Assembly: GCA_964647485.1 (NCBI GenBank)
Contig: CAZYHV010000007.1
Span: forward strand, 1-64,000
DNA length: 64,000 nt
Direction of reading: 5' to 3'
Source: FW021-bin31 sp964647485
GTDB lineage: Bacteria; Bacteroidota; Bacteroidia; Chitinophagales; Chitinophagaceae
The stretch's first letter is position 1. Every line of letters begins with the position of its first letter. The notes under the pieces are model-generated. The model saw only the letters and a list, made by a program, of their open reading frames with translations, had not been told where the DNA came from and did no database searches. Position numbers and translations under genes: made by a program. This document shows positions 1-7,660 of this stretch, piece by piece.

Positions 1-2
1 TT

Positions 3-15
3 ACTGGAGTTTCCT
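3..15 (+). repeat. Left terminal inverted repeat of the IS
   Basis: ACTGGAGTTTCCT, which matches the reverse complement of 1537-1549 with no mismatch. It marks the end of the element downstream of the transposase stop codon. Confidence 0.85.
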
Positions 16-20
16 GATTT

Positions 21-1322
21 TTAGAGATTCGGGAATAGATCCAGTTGGATTTTCTCTGATAAAATACCATTTTTTCCTTTAAGCGGCTTTCGTTTTACTC
101 CGGTTTTTGATTTCTTGAGTAGTTCGAAAATACCATCGGCCATTGCATAATTAAAGAAAGTAGGTACTCCAAAAAATCGTTTAGAGAGAATAAATATTTT
201 CTGTACCATTACTTTGAGTTTTAGACTCATCCCTAAATAAATAGAAGTAAAATAGGCAATGGCATGTACCATGACAGTAAGGTTTCTTACAGCCCTGTAA
301 CTTCTTACGCGCAAATCTTCCAGATTGTAGGCTTGTTTTATATAGCGATAACATTCTTCACATTTCCATCGAGTTAGATAAATTTCTATTACCCTGTAAA
401 CCGCTTTACTTAGTTTTGTATCTGTTTCAATATTTGTAAGTAATATCATGGGATGTTTTCTACCAAAGCCCTCTACTACTACGGCATTATACCATTTATT
501 CGGATGGTTATATAAGGCCACCCTGGTCATACCAAAGCGAAGATTGATGTAAGATTCTTTTCCATCTTCTATTTTCAGAATCCGGGCTTTGTGGTTAAGC
601 CTCATGTGTTTTTCCAATCTTGATGCTTGTACAGGCACCTCTCCTCCATTTTTATTATGGGTCATCAGCCATCTATTTAACTTTAAACGTGTCACAAAAT
701 GCAGATGGTTGTTTTCGAAATGATTGATTATATCTTCGGAATCCCCCATCCTGTCTATAGTCCATACTCCTCTATTTTCTGTCCTCTTGATAACTGTAGA
801 AATAATTTCTTTCACTTTCTTTGTTATAGTCTCATAACCTGTCTCTTCAGATGAAAAGGCTTCTTCGTACAAAGGAACTATTTTATTATGCTCTAAATTA
901 GCTGCAGTAACCTGACACAAATGATATCCCTGAGCACTTTTGCCTTCACTACCATCATATATACCGCATAACTTTTCCATTTCCTTAGCATACGGTTTCA
1001 TTATATCTCCGGGATCTATCGCAAGTACCATGTCATCGGTTATTTTATTGTTGGCTAAACGTGTTATCTCTCCATTGATGTGATCAGTAAAATCCCGTTT
1101 TGAAAGATTTCGACAAAGTCTATCCTCTGTTTTTAACAAAGGGATAGCTTCTGCTAAACAACGTGCAATATTGGATATCTTAACATCTTTACTGGCTTGT
1201 ATCCCATAAATAAGCTCTCTTATAAGCCTACGAGTCGGTAAAGACAGCCCTTTTGATAAGATTCCTGAAAATTTATTACATTGTGCCTTGAAACGTCCGA
1301 TAGTAAAAGAGTTTGCATCCAT
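21..1322 (-). CDS. IS4-family transposase (DDE type)
   Basis: This gene encodes the transposase of the surrounding insertion sequence. From the ATG at 1322 it gives 433 residues starting MDANSFTIGRF; an in-frame GTG at 1394 would add 24 residues (457 in total). I prefer the ATG because the family alignment as I recall it begins near this point. The DDE catalytic core is visible: a first Asp in the stretch VLAIDPGD, a second in WTIDRMGDSED, and the IS4 signature Y-x2-R-x3-E-x6-K in YLTRWKCEECYRYIK, with the catalytic Glu near residue 346 of the longer form. There is no frameshift or internal stop, so the enzyme is probably functional. The gene runs toward the left inverted repeat and ends 5 bp inside it. 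Confidence 0.88.
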   Translation of the reverse strand: MDANSFTIGRFKAQCNKFSGILSKGLSLPTRRLIRELIYGIQASKDVKISNIARCLAEAIPLLKTEDRLCRNLSKRDFTDHINGEITRLANNKITDDMVLAIDPGDIMKPYAKEMEKLCGIYDGSEGKSAQGYHLCQVTAANLEHNKIVPLYEEAFSSEETGYETITKKVKEIISTVIKRTENRGVWTIDRMGDSEDIINHFENNHLHFVTRLKLNRWLMTHNKNGGEVPVQASRLEKHMRLNHKARILKIEDGKESYINLRFGMTRVALYNHPNKWYNAVVVEGFGRKHPMILLTNIETDTKLSKAVYRVIEIYLTRWKCEECYRYIKQAYNLEDLRVRSYRAVRNLTVMVHAIAYFTSIYLGMSLKLKVMVQKIFILSKRFFGVPTFFNYAMADGIFELLKKSKTGVKRKPLKGKNGILSEKIQLDLFPNL

Positions 1323-1536
1323 GATCGTATTGAAGTCTTTAGTACAGCTACATTTTACGAAAATGGATGCAATTTTTTGAGGAAACTTTTCCACATTTCC
1401 AAAAATGAGAGCCTTCCTTTGAGGAAAAACAAAATGGCATAAAAAAACAAACTAAATAAAAAATAACGGATTGCACTTGTCTATCTACTGAATCCCTTTA
1501 CGATGCTGCAATCTGAAAATCCAAATTGATTTTTTG

Positions 1537-1549
1537 AGGAAACTCCAGT
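1537..1549 (-). repeat. Right terminal inverted repeat of the IS
   Basis: The reverse complement of ACTGGAGTTTCCT, lying upstream of the transposase gene. The flanking bases TAACTTTATAA are outside the element. Confidence 0.85.
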
Positions 1550-1613
1550 TAACTTTATAAAGTTTCATTTTTTTTAGCTGAAAATTAAGTTAAAATTATT
1601 TCGTAATTTTTCG

Positions 1614-1621
1614 TAACTTTG
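1614..1621 (+). promoter_or_regulatory. Bacteroidota -7 element, almost touching the start codon
   Basis: TAACTTTG matches the TAnnTTTG -7 consensus exactly. The ATG of the next gene begins at 1629, only 7 nt after the box, so the transcript would be nearly leaderless. No good TTTG -33 box is seen at the usual spacing. Confidence 0.5.
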
Positions 1622-1628
1622 CTAAATA

Positions 1629-2066
1629 ATGAAGCGTGTAAGTTATATATTTTTAATGGGGCTGACTTTCAGTCTTTTACTGAGCATTATTTATGTTCAT
1701 GTGAAGGCTACTCCCGATTTTGAACCTCATGAAAAAAAGATTATTTCTTCAGATTTGAAATATAGTTTACCGCTTCTGCCAACAGATATTAACACCCTTA
1801 ACACTTTCTTTCCTTTTAATAAGGAGATGGTTTGCAGAAAACCCGAGGATTTACACACGCGGATAAAAAGTTTAGGAAAGTATCAATTTGAAAGATTTAT
1901 TATCTCCAAGGAAATGCCGCTGAATAAATCATGGAAAAGAGTGGAAGGAAACGATATCTATAAAAATGGGAATGCTACTTTACTCATCCCACAATCATTT
2001 ACTGTTCATAATCGTTCAGGTTTCTATCCGGATCAGCCGGCCATTATCTTTCCGGGGAAAAATTAA
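1629..2066 (+). CDS. Hypothetical protein with N-terminal membrane anchor
   Basis: I do not recognise this 145-residue protein. It begins with a short basic segment and one hydrophobic stretch (about residues 5-24, containing FLMGLTFSLLLSIIYV), which could be an uncleaved signal anchor. The remainder (about residues 27-145) is polar and has no motif I can name; it includes a PLLPTDINTLNTFFPF segment and ends in PAIIFPGKN. The gene sits alone between the insertion sequence and ribBA, converging on ribBA with a 14-bp gap. A perfect TAACTTTG box just before the ATG suggests it is transcribed, and its codon use looks like that of its neighbours. Confidence 0.6.
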   Translation: MKRVSYIFLMGLTFSLLLSIIYVHVKATPDFEPHEKKIISSDLKYSLPLLPTDINTLNTFFPFNKEMVCRKPEDLHTRIKSLGKYQFERFIISKEMPLNKSWKRVEGNDIYKNGNATLLIPQSFTVHNRSGFYPDQPAIIFPGKN

Positions 2067-2080
2067 TGCGCTCTAAAAAT

Positions 2081-3301
2081 TTAGGAATCCTTTTTTTCTT
2101 TCATGATTTCGTGTCCCATTTTATCTCTTTTCGTTTTAAGATAAAATTCATTGTAAGGGTTGGAACAGATTTCAATAGGAACATTTTCTACGACTTCTAA
2201 GCCATAACCTTTGAGACCTACTCGCTTTTTAGGATTGTTCGTCATGAGTCGCATTTTAGTAACGTCTAGTGCTCTTAATATTTGGGCGCCTACACCATAG
2301 TCTCTCAAATCCATATCAAAGCCCAACATGAGGTTGGCATCTACAGTATCATGTCCTTCTTCCTGTAGTTTGTATGCTTTCAGCTTGTTTAAAAGACCAA
2401 TTCCTCGACCTTCTTGTTTCATATATAAGACCAGACCTTGCCCTTCTTTTTCTACCATCTCCATCGCCTTTTGGAGTTGCTCACCACAGTCACAGCGTAA
2501 AGAATGTAGGATATCACCGGTAAAGCAAGAAGAGTGAACTCGGACTAATACGGGATCGCCTTCTTTCCAATCTCCTTTTTTTAAGGCCAAATGAAGGTCA
2601 TTGGTATCTATTTGAGAGAAGGCAATCAATTCAAAATTACCATGCTGGGTTGGCATTTTTACTCGGACTTCTTCTTTGATGAGTGACTCTTTTTTCATCC
2701 TATAAGCAATGAGGTCTTTAATACAAATGATTCGAAGGTCGAACTTATTTGCAATTTTCTTTAAGTCGGGGAGGCGAGCCATGGTTCCGTCTTCATTCAT
2801 AATTTCGACCAAGACTCCTCCATAAGGATAAGAAAACCCCGCCATGCGTACCAGGTCGAGAGTTGCTTCTGTATGTCCTGTTCTTCTTAATACCCCTTCT
2901 CTTTTGGCTTTTAAAGGAAAAATATGTCCCGGTTTTCCTAAATCGTTTGGATGAGTCTTGGTATCGTTCAGTGCACGAATTGTTTTGGCTCTATCCTGGG
3001 CAGAAATTCCGGTGGTACATCCGTTTCCAAGTAAATCTACCGAAACGGTAAAAGGGGTTTCATGCAAAGCTGTATTATTCCCTACCATTAAATCTAATCC
3101 TAGTTCATCACAACGGTCTTCGATAATTGGAGAACAGATTAGTCCACGACCATTTTTAGCCATAAAATTAACTATCTCAGGGGTAATGGTCTGAGCTGCC
3201 GCTACAAAATCTCCTTCATTTTCCCTTTTTTCATCGTCAACAACGATAACTAAAGCTCCTGATTTTATCGCTTCTAACGCATCCTCAATAGCATCCAACA
3301 T
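2081..3301 (-). CDS. ribBA: Bifunctional DHBP synthase / GTP cyclohydrolase II
   Basis: This enzyme supplies both branches of early riboflavin synthesis: 3,4-dihydroxy-2-butanone 4-phosphate from ribulose 5-phosphate, and the pyrimidine precursor from GTP. At 406 residues it has the usual length of a RibBA fusion. The N-terminal half (about 1-200) shows the RibB acidic loop DDEKRENEGD, the segment GCTTGISAQDRAKTI and the active-site RTGHTEATLDL. The C-terminal half (about 205-400) shows the RibA zinc site in HSSCFTGD and LRCDCGEQL, then EGRGIGLLNK and DYGVGAQIL. Both catalytic sets look intact. It is a single-gene unit with a TAACTTTG -7 box upstream on the minus strand. No FMN riboswitch is apparent in the short leader. 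Confidence 0.95.
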   Translation of the reverse strand: MLDAIEDALEAIKSGALVIVVDDEKRENEGDFVAAAQTITPEIVNFMAKNGRGLICSPIIEDRCDELGLDLMVGNNTALHETPFTVSVDLLGNGCTTGISAQDRAKTIRALNDTKTHPNDLGKPGHIFPLKAKREGVLRRTGHTEATLDLVRMAGFSYPYGGVLVEIMNEDGTMARLPDLKKIANKFDLRIICIKDLIAYRMKKESLIKEEVRVKMPTQHGNFELIAFSQIDTNDLHLALKKGDWKEGDPVLVRVHSSCFTGDILHSLRCDCGEQLQKAMEMVEKEGQGLVLYMKQEGRGIGLLNKLKAYKLQEEGHDTVDANLMLGFDMDLRDYGVGAQILRALDVTKMRLMTNNPKKRVGLKGYGLEVVENVPIEICSNPYNEFYLKTKRDKMGHEIMKEKKDS

Positions 3302-3327
3302 GATTTTTTATTTTTGTGATCTAATGA

Positions 3328-3335
3328 CAAAGTTA
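3328..3335 (-). promoter_or_regulatory. Putative -7 promoter element of ribBA
   Basis: Read on the minus strand this is TAACTTTG, an exact TAnnTTTG match, 26 nt before the ribBA ATG. The -33 region is T-rich but lacks a clear TTTG. Confidence 0.5.
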
Positions 3336-3419
3336 CAACAACTCTTATAATAATTGGTTGAAAAAAAGGGATTTGGAATTCATGAAAGAAGAAATAAAAG
3401 AGATCGTTGAAAACTGATT

Positions 3420-3450
3420 TTTGTCTTTTATTTACATTACAATAACTTTG
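3420..3450 (+). promoter_or_regulatory. Promoter of ffh (TTTG-N19-TAnnTTTG)
   Basis: TTTG at 3420-3423 and TAACTTTG at 3443-3450 are separated by exactly 19 nt, the best full match to the Bacteroidota housekeeping promoter in the window. The ffh ATG lies 60 nt downstream. Confidence 0.65.
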
Positions 3451-3510
3451 CATCCCATCCTGTAAAAATATAGGGTGTATTTTTTATCTATTTAGTATTA
3501 ATAAAAGACT

Positions 3511-4836
3511 ATGTTTGATTCCTTATCGGATAGATTGGACTCGGCCTTTAAACAGATTAAAGGTCATGCGAATATTACAGAACTTAACGTAGCTACTACG
3601 GTTAAAGAAATTAGGAGAGCGCTGGTAGATGCCGACGTGAACTATAAAATTGCGAAAGAATTTACCAATACGGTAAAGGATAAAGCAATGGGAGCTAAAG
3701 TATTGCAAGCCGTAGAGCCGGGGCAGCAAATGGTAAAGATTGTAAAGGATGAGCTTGCAGAATTAATGGGAGGAGAAGAAGCTCCTTTGGAACTGAAAGG
3801 GAAGCCGGCTGTCATTCTTATAGCCGGACTTCAGGGATCAGGTAAAACGACCTTTTCTTCCAAATTAGCGAATTATCTAAAAGCCAAGAAAGGTAAAAGT
3901 CCTTTAATGGTTGCCGGTGATGTATATCGTCCGGCTGCGATCGACCAATTAAAAGTATTGGGAGAGCAGATTAATGTACCCGTTTTTTCTGATGAAGAAT
4001 CTAAAGATCCGGTGGCAATTGCGAAATCTGCTATCAAAGAGGCCAAAGCAAATAATCAGAATGTAGTGATTATTGATACTGCGGGTCGATTAGCAGTGGA
4101 TGAGAAGATGATGACGGAAGTAGCCAATATTAAAGAAGCTGTTCATCCGGATGAAATTCTTTTTGTAGTAGATTCAATGACCGGACAGGATGCAGTGAAT
4201 ACGGCGAAAACTTTCAATGAACGACTAGATTTTAATGGGGTTGTACTTACAAAATTAGATGGTGACACCCGAGGTGGTGCTGCTTTATCTATAAAATATA
4301 CCGTGCAAAAACCTATTAAATTTATTAGTAGTGGTGAAAAAATGGATACGTTGGATATCTTTTATCCGGAAAGAATGGCACAGCGTATTCTGGGGATGGG
4401 AGATATTACAACCTTGGTAGAGAGAGCTCAGGAACAATATGATGAGGAAGAGGCTAAGAAACTGGAAAGGAAAATTCGAAAAAATCAATTTGATTTCGAA
4501 GATTTTAAAAGTCAATTGCAGCAAATCAAGAAAATGGGGAACATAAAAGATTTGCTGAGTATGATGCCGGGAGTAGGGAAAGCAATAAAAAATATTGATA
4601 TCAGTGATGATGCCTTTAAAGGTGTGGAAGCTATAATCGATTCGATGACACCTTATGAAAGAAATAATCCACAAGTGATAAAAGGAAGTCGCCGAGCTCG
4701 TATTGCCAAAGGAAGTGGTAAGAAACCGGAAGAAATCAGTCAGTTTTTTAAACAGTTTGACCAGATGCGTAAGATGATGAAACAAATGAATGCATCCGGA
4801 GGAGGGAGGAAAGGACTTCGAGGTTTGGGATTCTAG
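3511..4836 (+). CDS. ffh: Signal recognition particle protein Ffh
   Basis: Ffh is the SRP GTPase that, with 4.5S RNA and FtsY, delivers nascent membrane proteins to the Sec translocon. The 441-residue protein has the standard N-G-M layout: an N-terminal helical bundle (about 1-85), the G domain (about 90-295) with P-loop GLQGSGKTTFSSKLA, the DTAGRLAVDEKM motif and TKLDGDTRGGAALS, then the methionine-rich M domain (about 325-435) with SMMPG and the RNA-binding GSGKKPEEISQFFKQF region. The M domain ends shortly after KMMKQM, so it is compact. The SRP RNA gene is not in this window. A full-consensus promoter precedes the gene. Confidence 0.97.
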   Translation: MFDSLSDRLDSAFKQIKGHANITELNVATTVKEIRRALVDADVNYKIAKEFTNTVKDKAMGAKVLQAVEPGQQMVKIVKDELAELMGGEEAPLELKGKPAVILIAGLQGSGKTTFSSKLANYLKAKKGKSPLMVAGDVYRPAAIDQLKVLGEQINVPVFSDEESKDPVAIAKSAIKEAKANNQNVVIIDTAGRLAVDEKMMTEVANIKEAVHPDEILFVVDSMTGQDAVNTAKTFNERLDFNGVVLTKLDGDTRGGAALSIKYTVQKPIKFISSGEKMDTLDIFYPERMAQRILGMGDITTLVERAQEQYDEEEAKKLERKIRKNQFDFEDFKSQLQQIKKMGNIKDLLSMMPGVGKAIKNIDISDDAFKGVEAIIDSMTPYERNNPQVIKGSRRARIAKGSGKKPEEISQFFKQFDQMRKMMKQMNASGGGRKGLRGLGF

Positions 4837-4889
4837 GTGATAAAAGAGAAGATTATTTTTAATTTCTTTTTTTATAAAAAGGAAAGTAT

Positions 4890-4897
4890 TACTTTTG
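4890..4897 (+). promoter_or_regulatory. Putative -7 promoter element of rpsP
   Basis: TACTTTTG matches TAnnTTTG, 49 nt before the rpsP ATG. The upstream -33 region is a T-run without the final G, so the box is supported mainly by the -7 match. Confidence 0.5.
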
Positions 4898-4946
4898 CAT
4901 TTTTTAAATTATTTATTAACTCGCTAATTGATAATATCGATTATTT

Positions 4947-5603
4947 ATGCCTGTAAGAATTAGATTACAACGCCGGGGTCGAAAGAAGAAGGCCTTTTAT
5001 TACATCGTAGCCGCAGATGGCCGTGCTCCCAGAGATGGAAAGTTTATTGAAAAACTTGGAATATATAACCCTTTAACACATCCGGCTACTATTGAGCTAG
5101 ATCGTGATAGAGCGTTGAGTTGGCTACAAAATGGGGCGCAGCCCAGTGATACCGCAAAACGTATTTTATCCTATAAAGGAGTGTTATACAAAAAACATTT
5201 GTTGCGTGGTGTAAAATTAGGTATCTTTGATGAAAAAGTAGCTGAAGAGAAGTTTGAAGAGTGGTTAAAAGAACATGAAGAAGGAATTTCTAAATCTCAG
5301 AAACAACAAAAAGAGGATAAAATAAAAGCGCAGGAAGAAGCTATTGCTGAAGCAAAGAAGATAAGAGAGGAAAAAGAAGCAAAAGCAAAGGCTGAAAAAG
5401 AGGCAGCAGAGGCAGAAGCAAAGAAAGAAGAAGAAGAGGCTGCAGCAGCTAAAGAGGAACAGGAAGAGACAGCTACAGAAGAAAGTCAGGACGCTGAAGA
5501 AGGTGAAGCAAAGGAAGAAAATCAATCAGAAGCGTCAGATGAAAAAGCCGAAAATCCTGAAGAAACAAAAGAAGATTCAGATAAAGAAGAAGTTAAAGAA
5601 TAG
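4947..5603 (+). CDS. rpsP: 30S ribosomal protein S16 with long charged tail
   Basis: bS16 is a small-subunit assembly protein. The first 85 or so residues are a normal S16 (MPVRIRLQRRGRKKKAFYYI, then DGRAPRDGKFIEKLGIYNP and GAQPSDTAKRIL). The protein then continues to 218 residues, more than twice the usual length. The extra part (about 105-218) is low-complexity Lys/Glu/Ala and predicted helical, becoming strongly acidic at the end (EETATEESQDAEEGE and similar runs). Extended S16 proteins are known in Bacteroidota; the function of the tail is unknown to me. rimM follows, as in many bacteria, consistent with a ribosome-assembly operon. Confidence 0.95.
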   Translation: MPVRIRLQRRGRKKKAFYYIVAADGRAPRDGKFIEKLGIYNPLTHPATIELDRDRALSWLQNGAQPSDTAKRILSYKGVLYKKHLLRGVKLGIFDEKVAEEKFEEWLKEHEEGISKSQKQQKEDKIKAQEEAIAEAKKIREEKEAKAKAEKEAAEAEAKKEEEEAAAAKEEQEETATEESQDAEEGEAKEENQSEASDEKAENPEETKEDSDKEEVKE

Positions 5604-5664
5604 TTTTCTGTTTTCATAATTGACAGAGGGGGAGTATTTTAGGATATTCCCTCTTTTTTTGTTT

Positions 5665-6189
5665 ATGGATAAATATATACAAATAGGGAAGGTCGTTGCG
5701 ACTTTTGGAGTAAAAGGAGAAGTTATTGTTCAACATGAACTGGGGACTACCCCTTCACTTGATGCGTTGTCGACCCTCTTTATAGAAATCAATAAAAAAA
5801 GCTATATCCCTTATTTTACGACTGCCGTTCAATCTAAAAAAGAGGGAGAAGTCAATATAAAGTTCGAAACGATAGATTCGAAGGAAACTGCTCGTCAATT
5901 GTTGAAGAAAAAGGTTTATTTAACCGAAAAGGATTTTCATCAAGTTGTTTCTCCAGACTCGGAAATTTATCTTATTCAATTTAAGGTTGAAGATTCCCAA
6001 GAAGGTCTTTTGGGAACAATAGCTGAAGTTATTTCCCTCCCTCAAGGGCAATTACTTGGGAAAGTATTTCGAAATAATCATGAATTATTTATCCCTTTAT
6101 CGGAAGAAACTATTCAACGTATAGATGAAAAAGAAAAGGTTATTTATGTTTCTCTACCGGAGGGATTACTTGAAATCTATGAGGGATAG
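5665..6189 (+). CDS. rimM: Ribosome maturation factor RimM
   Basis: RimM binds S19 and helps mature the 3' domain of 16S rRNA in the 30S subunit. The ATG at 5665 gives 174 residues beginning MDKYIQIGKVVATFGVKGEV, the canonical RimM N-terminus. An in-frame TTG at 5620 would add 15 unlikely residues and is rejected. The N-terminal RimM domain (about 1-85) is followed by the PRC-barrel domain (about 95-172, with the segment LLGTIAEVISLPQGQLLG). It lies 61 bp after rpsP, the usual rpsP-rimM pairing; trmD and rplS, often next, are absent. Confidence 0.93.
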   Translation: MDKYIQIGKVVATFGVKGEVIVQHELGTTPSLDALSTLFIEINKKSYIPYFTTAVQSKKEGEVNIKFETIDSKETARQLLKKKVYLTEKDFHQVVSPDSEIYLIQFKVEDSQEGLLGTIAEVISLPQGQLLGKVFRNNHELFIPLSEETIQRIDEKEKVIYVSLPEGLLEIYEG

Positions 6190-6245
6190 AGGGGATTCCT
6201 TGATAAATTAAATGTTTTTTTTAGCCCAAAATCCAACATATTTTC

Positions 6246-6253
6246 TATCTTTG
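6246..6253 (+). promoter_or_regulatory. Putative -7 promoter element
   Basis: TATCTTTG, an exact TAnnTTTG match, ends 20 nt before the ATG at 6274. It overlaps an in-frame GTG at 6253, which argues that the GTG is not the start codon of the next gene. Confidence 0.5.
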
Positions 6254-6273
6254 TGGCATCAAAAATCATTTCT

Positions 6274-6537
6274 ATGAGCGACAAACCGTATAAAGCACCT
6301 TCTTGGAAGCTACTTGTTTTACATGCTATTATTTATGGCATTGGAATTGCCATAATGTGGGTTGTTTATTCCCACCAGAATATTGCCTCAAATGGATCTA
6401 CCTATCCATGGCCGGCTTGGTTTACCACCGGTTGGGGTATTGTGGTATTGGCACAACTTTGTAATGTGTTTTTTGACAATAACCGCAATCACGAAGATAA
6501 GTATTACGAGAAATATCTTTATGAGAAAGATCATTAA
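6274..6537 (+). CDS. Small membrane protein, 2TM-domain type
   Basis: This 87-residue protein has two hydrophobic helices (about 14-33, with LVLHAIIYGIGIAIMWVVY, and about 47-67, with TTGWGIVVLAQLCNVFF), followed by a charged tail ending YYEKYLYEKDH. The pattern resembles the Bacteroidota '2TM domain' family, in which two helices flank a short polar loop. No biochemical role is known to me. The ATG at 6274 is chosen because a -7 element covers the alternative GTG at 6253. It is a single-gene unit between rimM and the rpsL operon. Confidence 0.75.
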   Translation: MSDKPYKAPSWKLLVLHAIIYGIGIAIMWVVYSHQNIASNGSTYPWPAWFTTGWGIVVLAQLCNVFFDNNRNHEDKYYEKYLYEKDH

Positions 6538-6581
6538 GTGATTTCTTGTTATTTACATTTTATTATTTACAATTTTTCTAC

Positions 6582-6589
6582 TACCTTTG
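6582..6589 (+). promoter_or_regulatory. Putative -7 promoter element of rpsL-rpsG
   Basis: TACCTTTG matches the TAnnTTTG consensus and lies 81 nt before the rpsL ATG, leaving a leader long enough for translational control. Confidence 0.5.
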
Positions 6590-6670
6590 CACCCTATTTT
6601 GTAGAAGAAGGAATTTTTTACAATAGATAGCAAAGCAAAATTTAAAATATTCAGTAATTAAGGGAACGAA

Positions 6671-7039
6671 ATGCCAACGATTCAACAATTAGTTCGTAAA
6701 GGAAGAAAAACGACAAAAGCGGCTTCAAAAAGTCGTGCATTAGATAACTGTCCACAACGTCGTGGAGTTTGTACTCGTGTATATACCACTACACCCAAAA
6801 AACCAAACTCTGCACTTAGAAAAGTAGCAAAAGTTAGGTTAACAAACAAAATTGAAGTCATTGCCTATATTCCCGGAGAAGGACATAATTTACAGGAACA
6901 CTCTATCGTATTGGTACGCGGAGGTCGTGTAAAGGATCTTCCCGGTGTTCGTTATCACGTCGTTAGAGGAGCTTTAGATACGGCAGGTGTTAAAGACCGT
7001 AAACAAGGTCGATCAAAATATGGTACAAAGAAAAATTAA
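6671..7039 (+). CDS. rpsL: 30S ribosomal protein S12
   Basis: S12 shapes the decoding centre of the 30S subunit. The 122-residue sequence is canonical: PTIQQLVRKGR at the N-terminus, RRGVCTRVYTTTPKKPNSAL (the loop with the streptomycin-linked lysine), and the second decoding loop GEGHNLQEHSIVLVRGGRVK, followed by DLPGVRYHVVRG. The lysine in TPKKPNS is wild type as read, so no classical streptomycin-resistance change is seen. rpsG follows 31 bp downstream in the str-operon order. Confidence 0.98.
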   Translation: MPTIQQLVRKGRKTTKAASKSRALDNCPQRRGVCTRVYTTTPKKPNSALRKVAKVRLTNKIEVIAYIPGEGHNLQEHSIVLVRGGRVKDLPGVRYHVVRGALDTAGVKDRKQGRSKYGTKKN

Positions 7040-7070
7040 TTATTCCCGATAAAAAGAAATTCATCATTCC

Positions 7071-7538
7071 ATGAGAAAGCAAGCAGCTAAAAAGATTGCG
7101 CTATTACCTGATCCAAAATATAATGATGTACAGGTGACCAGATTTGTGAATAATATTATGCAACAAGGAAAGAAAAGCACAGCTTATACGATCTTTTATG
7201 ATGCATTAGATATTATTACTAAAAATACTGACGATGACGGTTATGAAATTTGGAAACGGGCTTTAACAAACGTGACCCCCATGGTTGAGGTACGTAGCCG
7301 TCGTATTGGAGGAGCTACCTTTCAGATTCCTACAGAAGTAAGAGGAGACCGGAAGACTTCCTTAAGTATGAAGTGGATTGTTCGGTTTGCCGCTGCCAGA
7401 CATGGTAAGAGTATGGCTGAAAAATTAGCCAATGAACTTATTGCGGCCAGCAAGGGAGAAGGAGCAGCTTTCAAAAGAAAGGAAGATACGCATCGTATGG
7501 CTGAAGCGAATAAAGCATTCTCTCATTTTAGAATTTAA
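7071..7538 (+). CDS. rpsG: 30S ribosomal protein S7
   Basis: S7 nucleates assembly of the 30S head and contacts E-site tRNA. The 155-residue protein has the expected MRKQAAKKIALLPDPKYNDV start, the VTRFVNNIMQQGKKSTA motif and the VEVRSRRIGGATFQIPTEV hairpin, ending in AFSHFRI. A strong palindromic terminator begins 22 bp after the stop codon, so the operon ends here. fusA, the usual next gene of the str operon, is missing and an unrelated oxidoreductase follows. Confidence 0.98.
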   Translation: MRKQAAKKIALLPDPKYNDVQVTRFVNNIMQQGKKSTAYTIFYDALDIITKNTDDDGYEIWKRALTNVTPMVEVRSRRIGGATFQIPTEVRGDRKTSLSMKWIVRFAAARHGKSMAEKLANELIAASKGEGAAFKRKEDTHRMAEANKAFSHFRI

Positions 7539-7560
7539 GAAAAGACAATCATATTTTTAA

Positions 7561-7590
7561 AAAAGGTTCTGCAATATTGCAGAACCTTTT
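7561..7590 (+). terminator. Perfect 30-bp palindromic terminator after rpsG
   Basis: The arms AAAAGGTTCTGC and GCAGAACCTTTT close over AATATT, and the T-run continues to eight T's. The whole 30 bp is its own reverse complement. It marks the end of the rpsL-rpsG transcript. Confidence 0.88.
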
Positions 7591-7660
7591 TTTTATGGAG
7601 AGGAATTTTTGAATTCTTTTCAGAAGGTTATATCTTTAAAGTTCATTAAAAAATAAGACA

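Larger units (their letters stand above)
3..1549 (-). mobile_element. Intact IS4-family-type insertion sequence
   Basis: The element is bounded by a perfect 13-bp inverted repeat, ACTGGAGTTTCCT at 3-15 and its reverse complement at 1537-1549. It carries one full-length transposase gene on the minus strand. The target-site duplication cannot be tested because only two bases lie left of the left repeat. A 14-nt copy of the right terminal sequence (TTTTTGAGGAAACT) occurs at 1531-1544 and again at 1374-1387, inside the element. The intact ORF and matched ends suggest a recent and possibly active insertion, about 80 bp upstream of a small gene. Confidence 0.85.

Noticed and set aside
3301..3420. 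FMN riboswitch upstream of ribBA
   Set aside because: The leader between the -7 box and the ATG is about 20 nt, far too short for the aptamer.
4285..4785. A 166-codon minus-strand frame inside ffh
   Set aside because: It is the antisense of a strongly conserved gene, is rich in Phe, His and Ser without motifs, and no promoter or neighbour supports it.
5265..5525. A minus-strand frame of Phe/Leu/Cys repeats opposite the S16 tail
   Set aside because: The composition is a direct result of reading the Lys/Glu-rich tail in antisense.
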